This document shows positions 9,128-17,519 of a stretch of 64,000 bases of DNA, in pieces. The stretch is taken from positions 620,001 to 684,000 of the forward strand of contig NZ_JAIHON010000006.1 of the NCBI RefSeq assembly GCF_021173675.1. The letters are read 5' to 3'. Position 1 is the stretch's first letter; the number at the start of each line of letters is the position of its first letter. Source of the stretch: Streptomyces lincolnensis (GTDB lineage: Bacteria; Actinomycetota; Actinomycetes; Streptomycetales; Streptomycetaceae). The notes beneath the pieces were generated by a model that saw nothing but the letters and a program-made list of their open reading frames with translations, ran no database searches and was not told the DNA's origin. A program made the translations under genes and the position numbers.

Positions 9128-9430
9128 TCACAGGGTTGCCTTGAACGCGGTGATGTCGTGCGGCAGATCGTTGCGCACAGGCGCGAGCGCGCCGGTGACG
9201 CTCGGCTGGGACTCGTCCTTGGCCCGCTCCCACACCTCACGCAGCGGCCTCGGGTCGCGCCCGGCCGCCTGGCACAGCGCGACCACTGTCGGCCAAGGCG
9301 GAACGGCCTGCCCGGAGAAGTACCGCGACAACGAGGAACTGCTCGCGCGCACATCACGGGCCAGTTCTCGCAGACTACGCCCGGTCAGATCACGCAACTG
9401 CCGTAACTGCCCCGCGAATTCCTCACGCAC
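9128..9430 (-). CDS. Small XRE-family DNA-binding protein
   Basis: One-hundred-residue protein, essentially only a helix-turn-helix domain. Residues about 5-60 fit the Cro/CI type (LRQLRDLTGRSLRELARDV, SSSSLSRYFSGQAVPPWPTV), followed by a helical tail containing DPRPLREVWERAKDE. It has no signal peptide or membrane segment. It lies 125 bases upstream of the sigma factor fusion on the same strand and is probably its regulator or operon partner. XRE proteins with this tail often precede membrane or sugar-binding proteins in Streptomyces. The start is the first ATG; an upstream extension is unlikely. Confidence 0.8.
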   Translation of the reverse strand: MREEFAGQLRQLRDLTGRSLRELARDVRASSSSLSRYFSGQAVPPWPTVVALCQAAGRDPRPLREVWERAKDESQPSVTGALAPVRNDLPHDITAFKATL

Positions 9431-9653
9431 GCTTGCCAGCCCCCTCCAGCTTCACGCGAACGTCAGCTCGATCTTAGGGCGGGTGAACTTGATCTGCTGT
9501 GGCCGACATCCGAGATGAGGGCCCGGCCCCGGGAAGATGCCCATCATGGAGAGCAGGGGAAAGAAGAAGCCTCGCTGTGGCGCGGCCACCTGCGGAAGGC
9601 AGGCGCCTGAAAGCGTGGACGGAGCCGGACAGTCATCGAGGTGATCGTCCCCC

Positions 9654-9714
9654 GCCGGTCGGAGGGGGTCGGTCGGCCGACCGGCGGGGCACCTCCCGAA
9701 GTCCGGCGGATGGT
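9654..9714 (+). promoter_or_regulatory. Shared 61-bp upstream element, copy 1
   Basis: First of three copies of an element with fixed internal geometry: GCCGGTCGG at positions 1-9, GGG at 11-13, CGGCC at 21-25, CGGCGGG at 29-35 and GGCGGATGGT at 52-61. It ends 31 bases before the GTG of the DUF418-type gene. The other copies precede its paralog (22987-23047, minus) and a membrane gene divergent from a two-component system (23718-23778, minus). It is the main recognisable content of the 315-base spacer 9431-9745. Repeats about 22 bp apart suggest a dimeric activator bound on one helix face; this is inferred. Confidence 0.6.
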
Positions 9715-9745
9715 CGACCGCCCCCGCCTCGGCGAGGTTGTTCCG

Positions 9746-11041
9746 GTGACCGAGAGCGACAGCGCCGAGAAGACGCCTCCCCAGCCCTTACCCTCACCCG
9801 AGTCCGCCACGGCGACGGAACGCCCTTCGTCGACGGCGCGGCTGGTCGGGGTGGACCTCGCCCGTGCACTGGCGGTGTTCGGAATGTTCGCCGTGCACAC
9901 CGGCCCCTTCAACCCCTTCCCGACGTCCGGCAGCGGCGTTGGCGACTGGCTCGTCTGGCTGGCGAGCGGCCGGGCCTCGGCGCTGTTCGCCACCCTTGCC
10001 GGGTTCTCGTTGGTGCTGATCGCCGGCCGCCTGGAGCCGAAGACCGGACTGGCCGGCCGGCAGGCGAAGGCCAGGATCGTGATCCGGGCCGTGATCCTGC
10101 TCGTGGTGGGCACCGCGTTGACGATGACCGACTTCGGCGGCGCCACGATCCTCAACTTCTACGCGGTGTACTTCCTGCTGTCCCTGCCCCTGCTGCGGCT
10201 GCGGGCCAGGACGCTCGCGCTCATCGCGGTCGCGCTCGCGGTCGTCACGCCGCAGCTGGCGTACGCCCTTCGAGCGCTGCTCAGTGAGTCGATCGTGAAC
10301 ACCATCGACTCGTACGACCCGATCGCGCGCCTCTCCGGCGTGGGCGTGCTCGACTTCCTGCTCACCGGCTTCTATCCGGCGATCACCTGGATGACGTTCG
10401 TGGTCACCGGCATGGCGCTCGGCCGGCTGGACCTCGTCTCAGGCGCGGTGCGGCGGCGGCTGGCCGTGGTCGGTCCCGCGCTGATCGCGTTCGGATACGG
10501 CGTCTCGTGGCTGGCGCTCCGGTTGACCGGCGGCGCGGAGAAGATCATGGCCGGGATGCCTGACATGAAGGACTTCGGTGCCATGAAGGACCCCTCGGCC
10601 ATGAAGGATCCCGGCATGGCAGCGGGATCCTTCGACCTGCCGGTCGGCAGTGGGCTGTGGGGGTCCGACGCATGGGGGCTGCTGGCGGCCGAACCGCACA
10701 GCGGTTCCACGTTCGACCTCGTCGGCTGCCTGGGGATCGCGATCACCGTGATCCTGGGCGCGACGGTGGCGTTGGACCGACTGCCGTGGCTGCGCCGGCC
10801 GGCAGCGCCGGTCATCGCCGTCGGCACCATGTCCCTGACCCTCTACGTGGGCCACATCCTGGCAATCCTCGCCCTGCCCGGCGAAGCAGCCACCCCGCCG
10901 CAGTCCGCCTCTTTCGGGCTGCTGCTCTGCTTCATCGTCGGGGCCACCGTGTTCGCGGCGGTCTGGTCCCGCTTCTTCCGCCGCGGCCCCCTGGAGCACC
11001 TGCTCAACGACGCCACGAAACTGGCACGTCGCGTCCGATGA
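9746..11041 (+). CDS. DUF418/acyltransferase-like multipass membrane protein (paralog 1)
   Basis: Integral membrane protein of 431 residues. The N-terminus is a Pro/Ser/Thr-rich cytoplasmic tail, then LVGVDLARALAVFGMFAVH, the signature of the DUF418 and heparan-glucosaminide acetyltransferase-like superfamily. About ten hydrophobic helices follow, and the end has WSRFFRRGPLEHLL, typical of DUF418. The family is proposed to move acyl groups or small substrates across the membrane, but this is unproven. Between helices there is a Met-rich loop with repeated MKD/MKDP units (about residues 272-295), which the paralog at 21665-22954 replaces with GSMGSG repeats. The GTG at 9746 was chosen because GGCGAGG at 9731-9737 fits and because the paralog aligns from there. 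It carries copy 1 of the shared upstream element and is followed by a GT39-like gene. Confidence 0.8.
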   Translation: MTESDSAEKTPPQPLPSPESATATERPSSTARLVGVDLARALAVFGMFAVHTGPFNPFPTSGSGVGDWLVWLASGRASALFATLAGFSLVLIAGRLEPKTGLAGRQAKARIVIRAVILLVVGTALTMTDFGGATILNFYAVYFLLSLPLLRLRARTLALIAVALAVVTPQLAYALRALLSESIVNTIDSYDPIARLSGVGVLDFLLTGFYPAITWMTFVVTGMALGRLDLVSGAVRRRLAVVGPALIAFGYGVSWLALRLTGGAEKIMAGMPDMKDFGAMKDPSAMKDPGMAAGSFDLPVGSGLWGSDAWGLLAAEPHSGSTFDLVGCLGIAITVILGATVALDRLPWLRRPAAPVIAVGTMSLTLYVGHILAILALPGEAATPPQSASFGLLLCFIVGATVFAAVWSRFFRRGPLEHLLNDATKLARRVR

Positions 11042-11184
11042 GCCTCGGGTGGGCACCCCGGGAGGTCCGGGCGTGAGTCGGCCTCCGGCGGGCGGTCGCC
11101 GGAGGCCGTAGCCCTGCGGCTCCCGTGCAGCCGTCCGCCTCTCACCTGCCGTTTCGTCTGACTCTGACTCCAAGGACCTTCGCC

Positions 11185-13101
11185 GTGGCTGTCATCCCCA
11201 CCGCCCGGAGTACCGGCTCCCATGGCCTACGCCAGGAGGCGCACCGCCTTGCCGACCGGCCCGAAGCTCCGGCGCGCTGGGAACGCCCGGCGCTGGCCGC
11301 GGTGCTGGGCGTCGCCGCACTGCTGTACGCCTGGGGCATGGGGCACGCCGCGATCCACCCCTACTACAGCTCGGCGGTACGGTCGATGGCCACCAGTTGG
11401 CGGGCCTTCTTCTTCGGCGGTCTCGACACCAGCGGTGCGATTACCCTGGACAAGTTGCCCGGCGCCTTCTGGCCCGATGCCGTCTCCGTATGGATCTTCG
11501 GGCCGCACACGTGGGCGGCCGCGCTGCCCCATGTGATCGAGGGTGTGCTCGCCGTATGGCTGCTGCACCGGATCGTACGGGCCTGGGCCGGGCCGTTCGC
11601 CGCCCTGATCGCCGCGCTGACGCTCACCTTCACTCCGGTCACCGTGGTACTGAACAGGGCCACCATCCCGGACACCGCCCTCACTCTCCTGCTGGTGGCG
11701 GCCGCCGGAGCCCTGCAGAAGGCGGCACGGACCGGGCGGCTGCTCCCGCTCATCACGTGTGGCGTCTGGGTCGGGCTCGCCTTCCAGACGAAGATGCTGC
11801 AGGCCTGGCTCGTCCTGCCGGTCTTCGCCGTGGTGTATCAACTCACCGCGCCCAACCCGCCGTTGCGGCGGGCTCTGCGCCTGCTGCTGAGTGGTGCGGT
11901 CACGCTGGCCGTCTCCTGCTCGTGGGCGCTCATCGCGTGGGCGACTCCCGCGGCCAACCGCCCGTATGTCGACGCCACGTCGAACAACAACCCCTTCAGC
12001 CTGGTCTTCGGCTACAACGGCCTGAGCCGCTTCAGCGACGACGACACCGCGTTCGGCGCCGTCCCGGCCACCGCAGCCAGCCGTCTGACCGGAAACACCG
12101 GCTGGGGGATGCTCGTCAACGACACCGTCGGCCCGCAGATCGCCTGGTTCCTGCCGCTCGCCGTGCTCACCGTCGTCACGGCCCTGGTCTGGCGCGCCCG
12201 TGAGCCGCGGACCGACCCGCTGCGTGCGGGTTTCCTCCTCTGGGGCGGTTGGCTCGCCGTCCATGCCGTGGTGTTCAGCGTCTCCAACGGCAATCACGTC
12301 TACTACACGGCCGTGCTGGCACCGGCGATCGCCGCGCTGGCCGGAGGCGGTCTCGCGCTCTTCCGCTCCGCGTACGAGGCGGGCGGCCGGCGACGGCTGT
12401 GGCTGCCGTCGGCGATCGTGCTGACGGTGGCCTGGGCGCTCGTACTCGACAGGCCGACCTGGTTCGCCTCCCGGCTGCTGGTGTTCGCCGTGATCTTCGC
12501 GGTGTGCGCGGCGTTCGGCCTGTGGCCCAGCGGGTCACGCGCCTCCCGGCGGCTGGTGCAGGGCTCTCTGGCCGCCGGAATCGCGGCCACTCTGCTCGTA
12601 CCCGCCGCCTGGGCCGTCTCGTCCCTCGACCCGCGCTACGCGGGCGCCTCCACGTCCCCGACGGCCGGTCCGGTCGGCGAGTTCCACCACAGGGCTCTCC
12701 ACCAACCGCGCGCCCTGCGCCGGGCCGAGCTCGGCCGGCCCAGCGCCCGCGACACCGCCCTGCTGGACTACCTCGTCGCGCACCGCAAGGGCGAGAAGTA
12801 CCTGCTCGCGACCCAGGCCGCCTACCCCGCGGAACGTCTGCTGCGCGCTCAGGCCCAACCCGTGCTCGTCATGGGCGGATTCACCGGGAAGACCCCCTTC
12901 CCCAGCGCCCCGCAGCTCGGCAACCTGATCGCCACCCGCCAACTCCGCTACGTGCTGCTCACCCACCTGCGGCCCACCACCCCCGCCACGACGTGGGTGA
13001 AGTCCCACTGCGAGCGCATCCGCTCCGGGGCCTACGGCTGGCGCACCAGGGGCAACTTCGGCCTCTACGACTGCCGCACCCCCGCCGATCGGCGGGGGTG
13101 A
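11185..13101 (+). CDS. GT39/ArnT-like membrane glycosyltransferase
   Basis: Multipass membrane protein of 638 residues resembling lipid-phosphate-sugar-dependent transferases of the PMT/ArnT superfamily (YkcB/YycA-like). The first loop holds the family region with HPYYSSAVRSMATSW and FFFGGLDTSGAITLDKLPG, where an acidic residue is expected to be catalytic. At least ten hydrophobic helices and a C-terminal soluble segment follow. It probably moves a sugar from a polyprenyl carrier to an envelope acceptor outside the membrane; donor and acceptor are unknown. The GTG at 11185 was preferred because AAGGAC at about 11172 is well placed; an in-frame GTG lies at 11125. It sits 143 bases after the DUF418-type gene and ahead of the pgsBC-like genes, suggesting an envelope-polymer locus. 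Confidence 0.82.
   Translation: MAVIPTARSTGSHGLRQEAHRLADRPEAPARWERPALAAVLGVAALLYAWGMGHAAIHPYYSSAVRSMATSWRAFFFGGLDTSGAITLDKLPGAFWPDAVSVWIFGPHTWAAALPHVIEGVLAVWLLHRIVRAWAGPFAALIAALTLTFTPVTVVLNRATIPDTALTLLLVAAAGALQKAARTGRLLPLITCGVWVGLAFQTKMLQAWLVLPVFAVVYQLTAPNPPLRRALRLLLSGAVTLAVSCSWALIAWATPAANRPYVDATSNNNPFSLVFGYNGLSRFSDDDTAFGAVPATAASRLTGNTGWGMLVNDTVGPQIAWFLPLAVLTVVTALVWRAREPRTDPLRAGFLLWGGWLAVHAVVFSVSNGNHVYYTAVLAPAIAALAGGGLALFRSAYEAGGRRRLWLPSAIVLTVAWALVLDRPTWFASRLLVFAVIFAVCAAFGLWPSGSRASRRLVQGSLAAGIAATLLVPAAWAVSSLDPRYAGASTSPTAGPVGEFHHRALHQPRALRRAELGRPSARDTALLDYLVAHRKGEKYLLATQAAYPAERLLRAQAQPVLVMGGFTGKTPFPSAPQLGNLIATRQLRYVLLTHLRPTTPATTWVKSHCERIRSGAYGWRTRGNFGLYDCRTPADRRG
13077..13100 (+). terminator. 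Perfect palindrome at the stop of the glycosyltransferase gene
   Basis: A 24-base perfect inverted repeat centred on GATC overlaps the last codons and the stop at 13099-13101. Its arms begin CACCCCCGCC and end GGCGGGGGTG. Placement fits a terminator separating this gene from the next. The 267-base spacer that follows is unusually AT-rich (13130-13260) and probably holds the promoter of the pgsBC-like operon. Confidence 0.6.
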
Positions 13102-13368
13102 AACAGCCGACTGCGGGATGGGCACGGCAGAATAAATGCAAAATAATCCCCGCGGGTAATTGTCGTCCCGTTCGCGGGGTGGTCCATCGCAATTGTTCGC
13201 ATTTCGTGAAGCTTAAATTCACCATGCTCGCAGGTGTGTAAACCAGCAGGTCATGCAGGCTGTGGCATTCTTTAGGTGAGTACCGTCACACCTCGCCGAT
13301 AAACCGGCGAAGCATTCCCGCCGTCAGACAGGTCGAGAACTTCTTTTTGAGCCTGGAAAGGATTCTTC

Positions 13369-15705
13369 TTGACCACCACTCGACCCCCGATATCCACGCA
13401 GCGCCCGCCGAGGCGTCGGGCGGACATGGCCGTGTTAGGAGGTGTGCGGCCGCCACTGGCGGCCCTGCCGGTTCTGTTGGCGCTCGTCGCGGGCCTGACG
13501 GTGTTCGCCGTCGGGGGCGATGCCGAACGCGGCGTTCCCGAGGCCGTCCTCAGCTCCCAGCAGCACATCGCCGAGGACGGGGCGGTCGCGCTGCAGGGCG
13601 CCGTCGACCAGAGCGTCACCGATCTGCGGACAGCGGCCGCGGACTTCGCGGGCTCCAAGTCCGTACCGGCGGACGGAATGCTGACCCGCCTCAACCGGAC
13701 CTACCCCAAGTGGCGCGGTACCGCCGTCGTCGACCAGTCCACCGGCCGGCTGCTCGCCGCGCAGGGCGAGGCACTGCCGCTCGGGAAGGTGAACCTTCGG
13801 GGACTGCCGGCGAACCCGCCACCGAGACTGGTGCGGGACGACTCGGGCGTCACCCGGCTGCTGGCCTTCGCGACGCTGTCCCGAGGCGGCAGGCAGGAGG
13901 TGCTCGTCGCCTCCCAGAGCGTGAAGCTGCCGGGCATCTCCGTCGGCAGGAAACACACGCTCAACGTCGTGGACCGTGCCGGGGCCACCCTCACCTCGGC
14001 CGGGCCGGGTTCCGGCACCGACCGGGCCAAGGCGCTGGCCGGCACCGCCGCCCGCGAGGCGCAGACCAAGGCACCGTCGGACACCGCCGCCACCGGCGGC
14101 TTCGACGGTCCGAGCGGCAGTCTTGTCCGGGCAGCGGACGGCGACACCCGTACCGCCGTCGGATACGCCGCAGTCGCCCGAGGAACTGCCGCGAAGGAGA
14201 GTCCGAGCAGCGGACTCGGACTGACGGTCGTCACGACGGTGCAGACCGAGCGTCATGGGGCCGGGACCGGTCACCTTCGTCTCGCCCTGCTCGCCGCGGC
14301 CGTGCTCCTGGCCCTCGCGGCCGGGGCCACCGCCGCCCTGCACCTGCTGGTGCAGCGGCCTGTGCTGCGGTTGTATCGCGAAGCGAAGAGGCTCGGCTCG
14401 GGTGACCTCACTGCTCCGGTCCGCGTGCCCCGCTTCGGGGAACCCGCCCGGGTCGGCGCCGCGCTGGAGGCACTGCGCCTTCAACTCCGCGGCAGGGGCG
14501 GGTCGTCGCAGGAGACGGTCGCGCGGCCGGCGGCCAAGGGGCGTGTTCCGCGCGGGACGGTCAGGGGCCGGCGCCGGCTCGGACTGCGCACCGTCCTCGT
14601 GGTGTGCGCGTTCGCTCTGCTGGCCTGGCCCGCGTCGATGCTGCTGACGCTCGGCAGCACCCTGCCGCGCGCGGCCGCGGTCGTACCGCGGGTGATCTCC
14701 GACGATCAGCGGCAACGCACCGAGACGACGGCGGATCGCATGCGCAGGGGGATCAACGACGGATACGCCGATCTCGCCCGTCTCGCCACCGTGATCGACG
14801 CTTCCCGGTCGGAGGAGGCGCGCAAGGTCCTCGACCGTTCCCTGGAGCAGCACGGCCGGTATCGGTCGCTGTACGTCGTCGACGGCACCGGCAGGATCCT
14901 GGCCCGCGCCGGTGGTGAACCCCGTACGCCGGACAAGGCCCGTGTCAGGACCGGGGTCACGCAGACGAACACCTCCGGCAGGGAACCGGTGCTGGCCGCC
15001 GTGGCCGCCCAGCCGGTCAAGGGTGCGCCGGCGAAGGCCGGACGCCACTATGTCGTGGGTGAGTTCAAGGTCCAGTACCTGACCGGCATCCTCAACCGGC
15101 CCGGTCTCGGCTCGGTGTGGCTGGTGGACTCCGCGCATCGGGTCATCGCGTCCAACAAGGGGTTCGTGGCCTTCGGGCGGGTCTCCGACAGCCGGCTGCG
15201 GGCCCAGATGAAGGACGACCGCACGACCAAGGGCTCCGCCGAACTGCTGCTCGGCTGGAGGAACCCGGCGGTCGCCGCGGTGGCACCGTTCAACGCCAGG
15301 CTGGGCGTCGCGGGAGCACTCGGCTGGAAGGTCGCCTCCATCAAGCCGGTGTTCTGGATCGGGCTGCCCGAGTACGAGGCACAGCGGCGGATCATGCTCG
15401 TCGGTCTGCTGGGGCTGACGGCGGGCGCCCTCTGCGTCGGCTGGCTGTATCTCGTCGTCGTACGTCCGCTGCGTGACGTCGCCCAGGGCGCCGAGGCGTT
15501 GGCAGCCGGGGACCGCACCACGGTGCTCTACCCGCGCTACCACGACGAGGTGGGAGCCGTCGCCCGCGGCCTGGAACTGATCCGACAGCGACTCCCGCGC
15601 ACCGGCGCACCGCACGCGCCCAATTCCCCGGACAGCGCGCCCGGTTCCCCGGACAGCGCGCCCACCTTCTCCACTTCCCCTTCCGGCCCCGGTCCCAGGA
15701 GCTGA
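13369..15705 (+). CDS. Membrane protein with duplicated TM-sensor-TM-HAMP architecture
   Basis: Protein of 778 residues made of two similar halves. Each half has an N-terminal membrane helix (about 27-50 and 405-428), an extracytoplasmic region resembling a Cache/PAS sensor (VVDQSTGRLLAAQGE; VVDGTGRILARAGGE and VWLVDSAHRVIAS), a second helix and a HAMP linker (RLYREAKRLGSGDLTAPV; PLRDVAQGAEALAAGDRTT). No kinase, cyclase or methyl-accepting domain follows, so it has no recognisable output. The start is TTG at 13369 with GGAAAGGA seven bases upstream. It ends six bases before pgsB, so it is first gene of the operon. Inference: it senses or gates polymer synthesis, perhaps replacing the PgsA/CapA subunit, which is absent here. 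Confidence 0.8.
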   Translation: MTTTRPPISTQRPPRRRADMAVLGGVRPPLAALPVLLALVAGLTVFAVGGDAERGVPEAVLSSQQHIAEDGAVALQGAVDQSVTDLRTAAADFAGSKSVPADGMLTRLNRTYPKWRGTAVVDQSTGRLLAAQGEALPLGKVNLRGLPANPPPRLVRDDSGVTRLLAFATLSRGGRQEVLVASQSVKLPGISVGRKHTLNVVDRAGATLTSAGPGSGTDRAKALAGTAAREAQTKAPSDTAATGGFDGPSGSLVRAADGDTRTAVGYAAVARGTAAKESPSSGLGLTVVTTVQTERHGAGTGHLRLALLAAAVLLALAAGATAALHLLVQRPVLRLYREAKRLGSGDLTAPVRVPRFGEPARVGAALEALRLQLRGRGGSSQETVARPAAKGRVPRGTVRGRRRLGLRTVLVVCAFALLAWPASMLLTLGSTLPRAAAVVPRVISDDQRQRTETTADRMRRGINDGYADLARLATVIDASRSEEARKVLDRSLEQHGRYRSLYVVDGTGRILARAGGEPRTPDKARVRTGVTQTNTSGREPVLAAVAAQPVKGAPAKAGRHYVVGEFKVQYLTGILNRPGLGSVWLVDSAHRVIASNKGFVAFGRVSDSRLRAQMKDDRTTKGSAELLLGWRNPAVAAVAPFNARLGVAGALGWKVASIKPVFWIGLPEYEAQRRIMLVGLLGLTAGALCVGWLYLVVVRPLRDVAQGAEALAAGDRTTVLYPRYHDEVGAVARGLELIRQRLPRTGAPHAPNSPDSAPGSPDSAPTFSTSPSGPGPRS

Positions 15706-15711
15706 CCCGCC

Positions 15712-16983
15712 GTGCTCTTCCTGTACTGCGTCCTCGCGACGTGCTGCGCGGGCCTGCTCGTCGCAGGCATCGTCGAACAGCGCCGCCATGACGCGAATCT
15801 GTCCGCCATACCCACCCGAGTGCTGGTCAACGGCATTCGCGGCAAGTCCTCCATCACCCGGCTGTGCGCGGGCGCGCTGCGCGGCAGCGGCCTGGTGACC
15901 GTCGCCAAGACCACGGGCACCGCGGCCCGGTTCATCCACCCCGACGCCACCGAGGAGCCCGTCTACCGCAAGTTCGGCATCGCCAACGTCGTGGAGCAGA
16001 TCGGCATCGTCCGGCGGGCCGCCGCCTACCGGCCCGATGTCCTGGTCATGGAGTGCATGGCCGTCATGCCGGCGCTCCAGGAGATCAACCAGTCCAAGCT
16101 GATCCGCTCCACCATCGGCGTGCTCTGCAACGTCCGCGAGGACCATCTCGCCGAGATGGGCCCGACGCTGGACGACGTGGCCCGCTCCCTGTGCCGGTCC
16201 CTGCCGGAGGGCGGCATCTGTGTCACCGCGGAGAAGGAGCGCTTCCACATCCTCCAGGAGGAGGCCGCCGCCCGGAACTGCCGGCTGGTCTACGCCGACC
16301 CGGAAACCGTCACCGACGAGGAACTGCGCGGCTTCAGCTGGTTCACCTTCAAGGAGAACGTCGCCATCGCACTCGCGGTCGCCGAACTGCTCGGCGTCGA
16401 CCGTGCGGCCGCGCTGAAGGGCATGTACGAGGCGCCGCCGGACCCGGGTGTGCTGTCCGTCGAGCGGTACCGCGCGCCGGACGGAAAGCGGCTGCGCTTC
16501 GCGAACGTCTTCGCCGCCAACGACCCCGAGTCGACGCTGATGAACATCAATCAGCTGCTCGAACTGGGCGCGATCCACCGCCCGTTGCACGTCGTCGTCA
16601 ACTGCCGTCCCGACCGCGTGGAGCGCAACGGGCAGATGGGCGCACTCATCCCCCAGCTCGACCCGGAGACGGTGTTCCTCATCGGCCACCCCACCAAGTC
16701 GGCCGCCGACGCCATACCCGCCCACTGGACCGGGAACGTCGTCGATCTCGGCGGCGACCGCCGCGACCCCGACCAGCTCACCACGGAGCTGCTGGCTCAC
16801 CTGGGGCCCGACTCCTCGCTCGTCGCCATCGGCAACATCCACGGCCAGGGCGAACTCTTCCTGGAGCGGCTCGCGGCACTCACGCCCGACCACCGCGACG
16901 CCGCCGCCGACCCCGCCAACCCGAGCGACGCCCCCACCTCACTCGTCGCCCACCACAACTCCTCGCATGGAGAATCCCGTTGA
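15712..16983 (+). CDS. pgsB: PgsB/CapB-like poly-gamma-glutamate synthase ligase
   Basis: ATP-dependent amide ligase of the Mur-ligase-like superfamily, 423 residues, close to the usual PgsB length. An N-terminal membrane anchor (about 1-20) is followed by the P-loop NGIRGKSS (40-47), an oxyanion-type region TTGTAARFI, VMECMAVMPALQEINQSKL (typical of PgsB/CapB), NVREDHLAEMG and NDPESTLMNINQL. In known systems PgsB with PgsC polymerises glutamate through its gamma-carboxyl. GTG start with AGGAG about 12 bases ahead. The stop overlaps the TTG start of the pgsC-like gene (TTGA). No pgsA/capA gene is in the window, so the product may differ from classical poly-gamma-glutamate; family assignment itself is firm. 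Confidence 0.9.
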   Translation: MLFLYCVLATCCAGLLVAGIVEQRRHDANLSAIPTRVLVNGIRGKSSITRLCAGALRGSGLVTVAKTTGTAARFIHPDATEEPVYRKFGIANVVEQIGIVRRAAAYRPDVLVMECMAVMPALQEINQSKLIRSTIGVLCNVREDHLAEMGPTLDDVARSLCRSLPEGGICVTAEKERFHILQEEAAARNCRLVYADPETVTDEELRGFSWFTFKENVAIALAVAELLGVDRAAALKGMYEAPPDPGVLSVERYRAPDGKRLRFANVFAANDPESTLMNINQLLELGAIHRPLHVVVNCRPDRVERNGQMGALIPQLDPETVFLIGHPTKSAADAIPAHWTGNVVDLGGDRRDPDQLTTELLAHLGPDSSLVAIGNIHGQGELFLERLAALTPDHRDAAADPANPSDAPTSLVAHHNSSHGESR

Positions 16984-17462
16984 TCCCCGCAGTAGTCACA
17001 CCCCAGATCGCGGCCATCGGCATCGCCCTCGGTCTGGTCTTCTCCCTCCTGTGCTACCTGACCACGAACCTCTCACCGGGCGGAATGATCACCCCCGGCT
17101 GGCTCGCCCTCACTCTCGTCGAGGATCTGCGGCGCGCCGCCATAGTCGCGGCCGTGGCAGGCCTGACCTACCTGCTGACCAAGCTGCTGCAGCGCTTCGT
17201 CATCCTCTACGGCAAGCGGCTGTTCGCCTCCGTCGTGCTCATCGGCGTCCTGCTCCAGGCCGGACTCTCCCTCGTGCTCCAACAGCAGTTCCCCACGCTG
17301 TTCGCCCATCAGGCCCTCGGGTTCATCGTCCCCGGTCTCATCGCCTACCAGTTGGAGAGGCAGCCCAAGACAGCGACGGTCCTCTCCACCGGCGCGGTCA
17401 CTTTCGCCACCTACGTGATCTTGGTGTCCGGGCTGCTGCTGGGCGCCCTGCCCACGACATGA
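16980..17462 (+). CDS. pgsC: PgsC/CapC-like membrane subunit of poly-gamma-glutamate synthase
   Basis: Membrane protein of 160 residues with four to five hydrophobic helices. Family hallmarks are GLVFSLLCYLTTNLSPGGMI followed by TPGWLALTLV (family pattern: G-I-x-P-x-G-x-I-x-P-G-Y-L), FVILYGKRLFASVVLIG and an end LGFIVPGLIAYQLERQ. It is expected to form the membrane core that works with PgsB in synthesis and export. The start is TTG at 16980, overlapping the pgsB stop by four bases, with GGAG about eight bases upstream. The unusual TTG start plus overlap implies translational coupling. Confidence 0.88.
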   Translation: MIPAVVTPQIAAIGIALGLVFSLLCYLTTNLSPGGMITPGWLALTLVEDLRRAAIVAAVAGLTYLLTKLLQRFVILYGKRLFASVVLIGVLLQAGLSLVLQQQFPTLFAHQALGFIVPGLIAYQLERQPKTATVLSTGAVTFATYVILVSGLLLGALPTT

Positions 17463-17519
17463 GCCGCCCTCTCACCGACCTGCGGCGCCATCTCTCCTTC
17501 CCCTCATCGGAGTTGACCA

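Noticed and set aside
13435..16893. Minus-strand open frame of over 1100 codons opposite the sensor and pgsB genes
   Set aside because: Antisense shadow of two well-supported plus-strand genes; no domain, no ribosome site.
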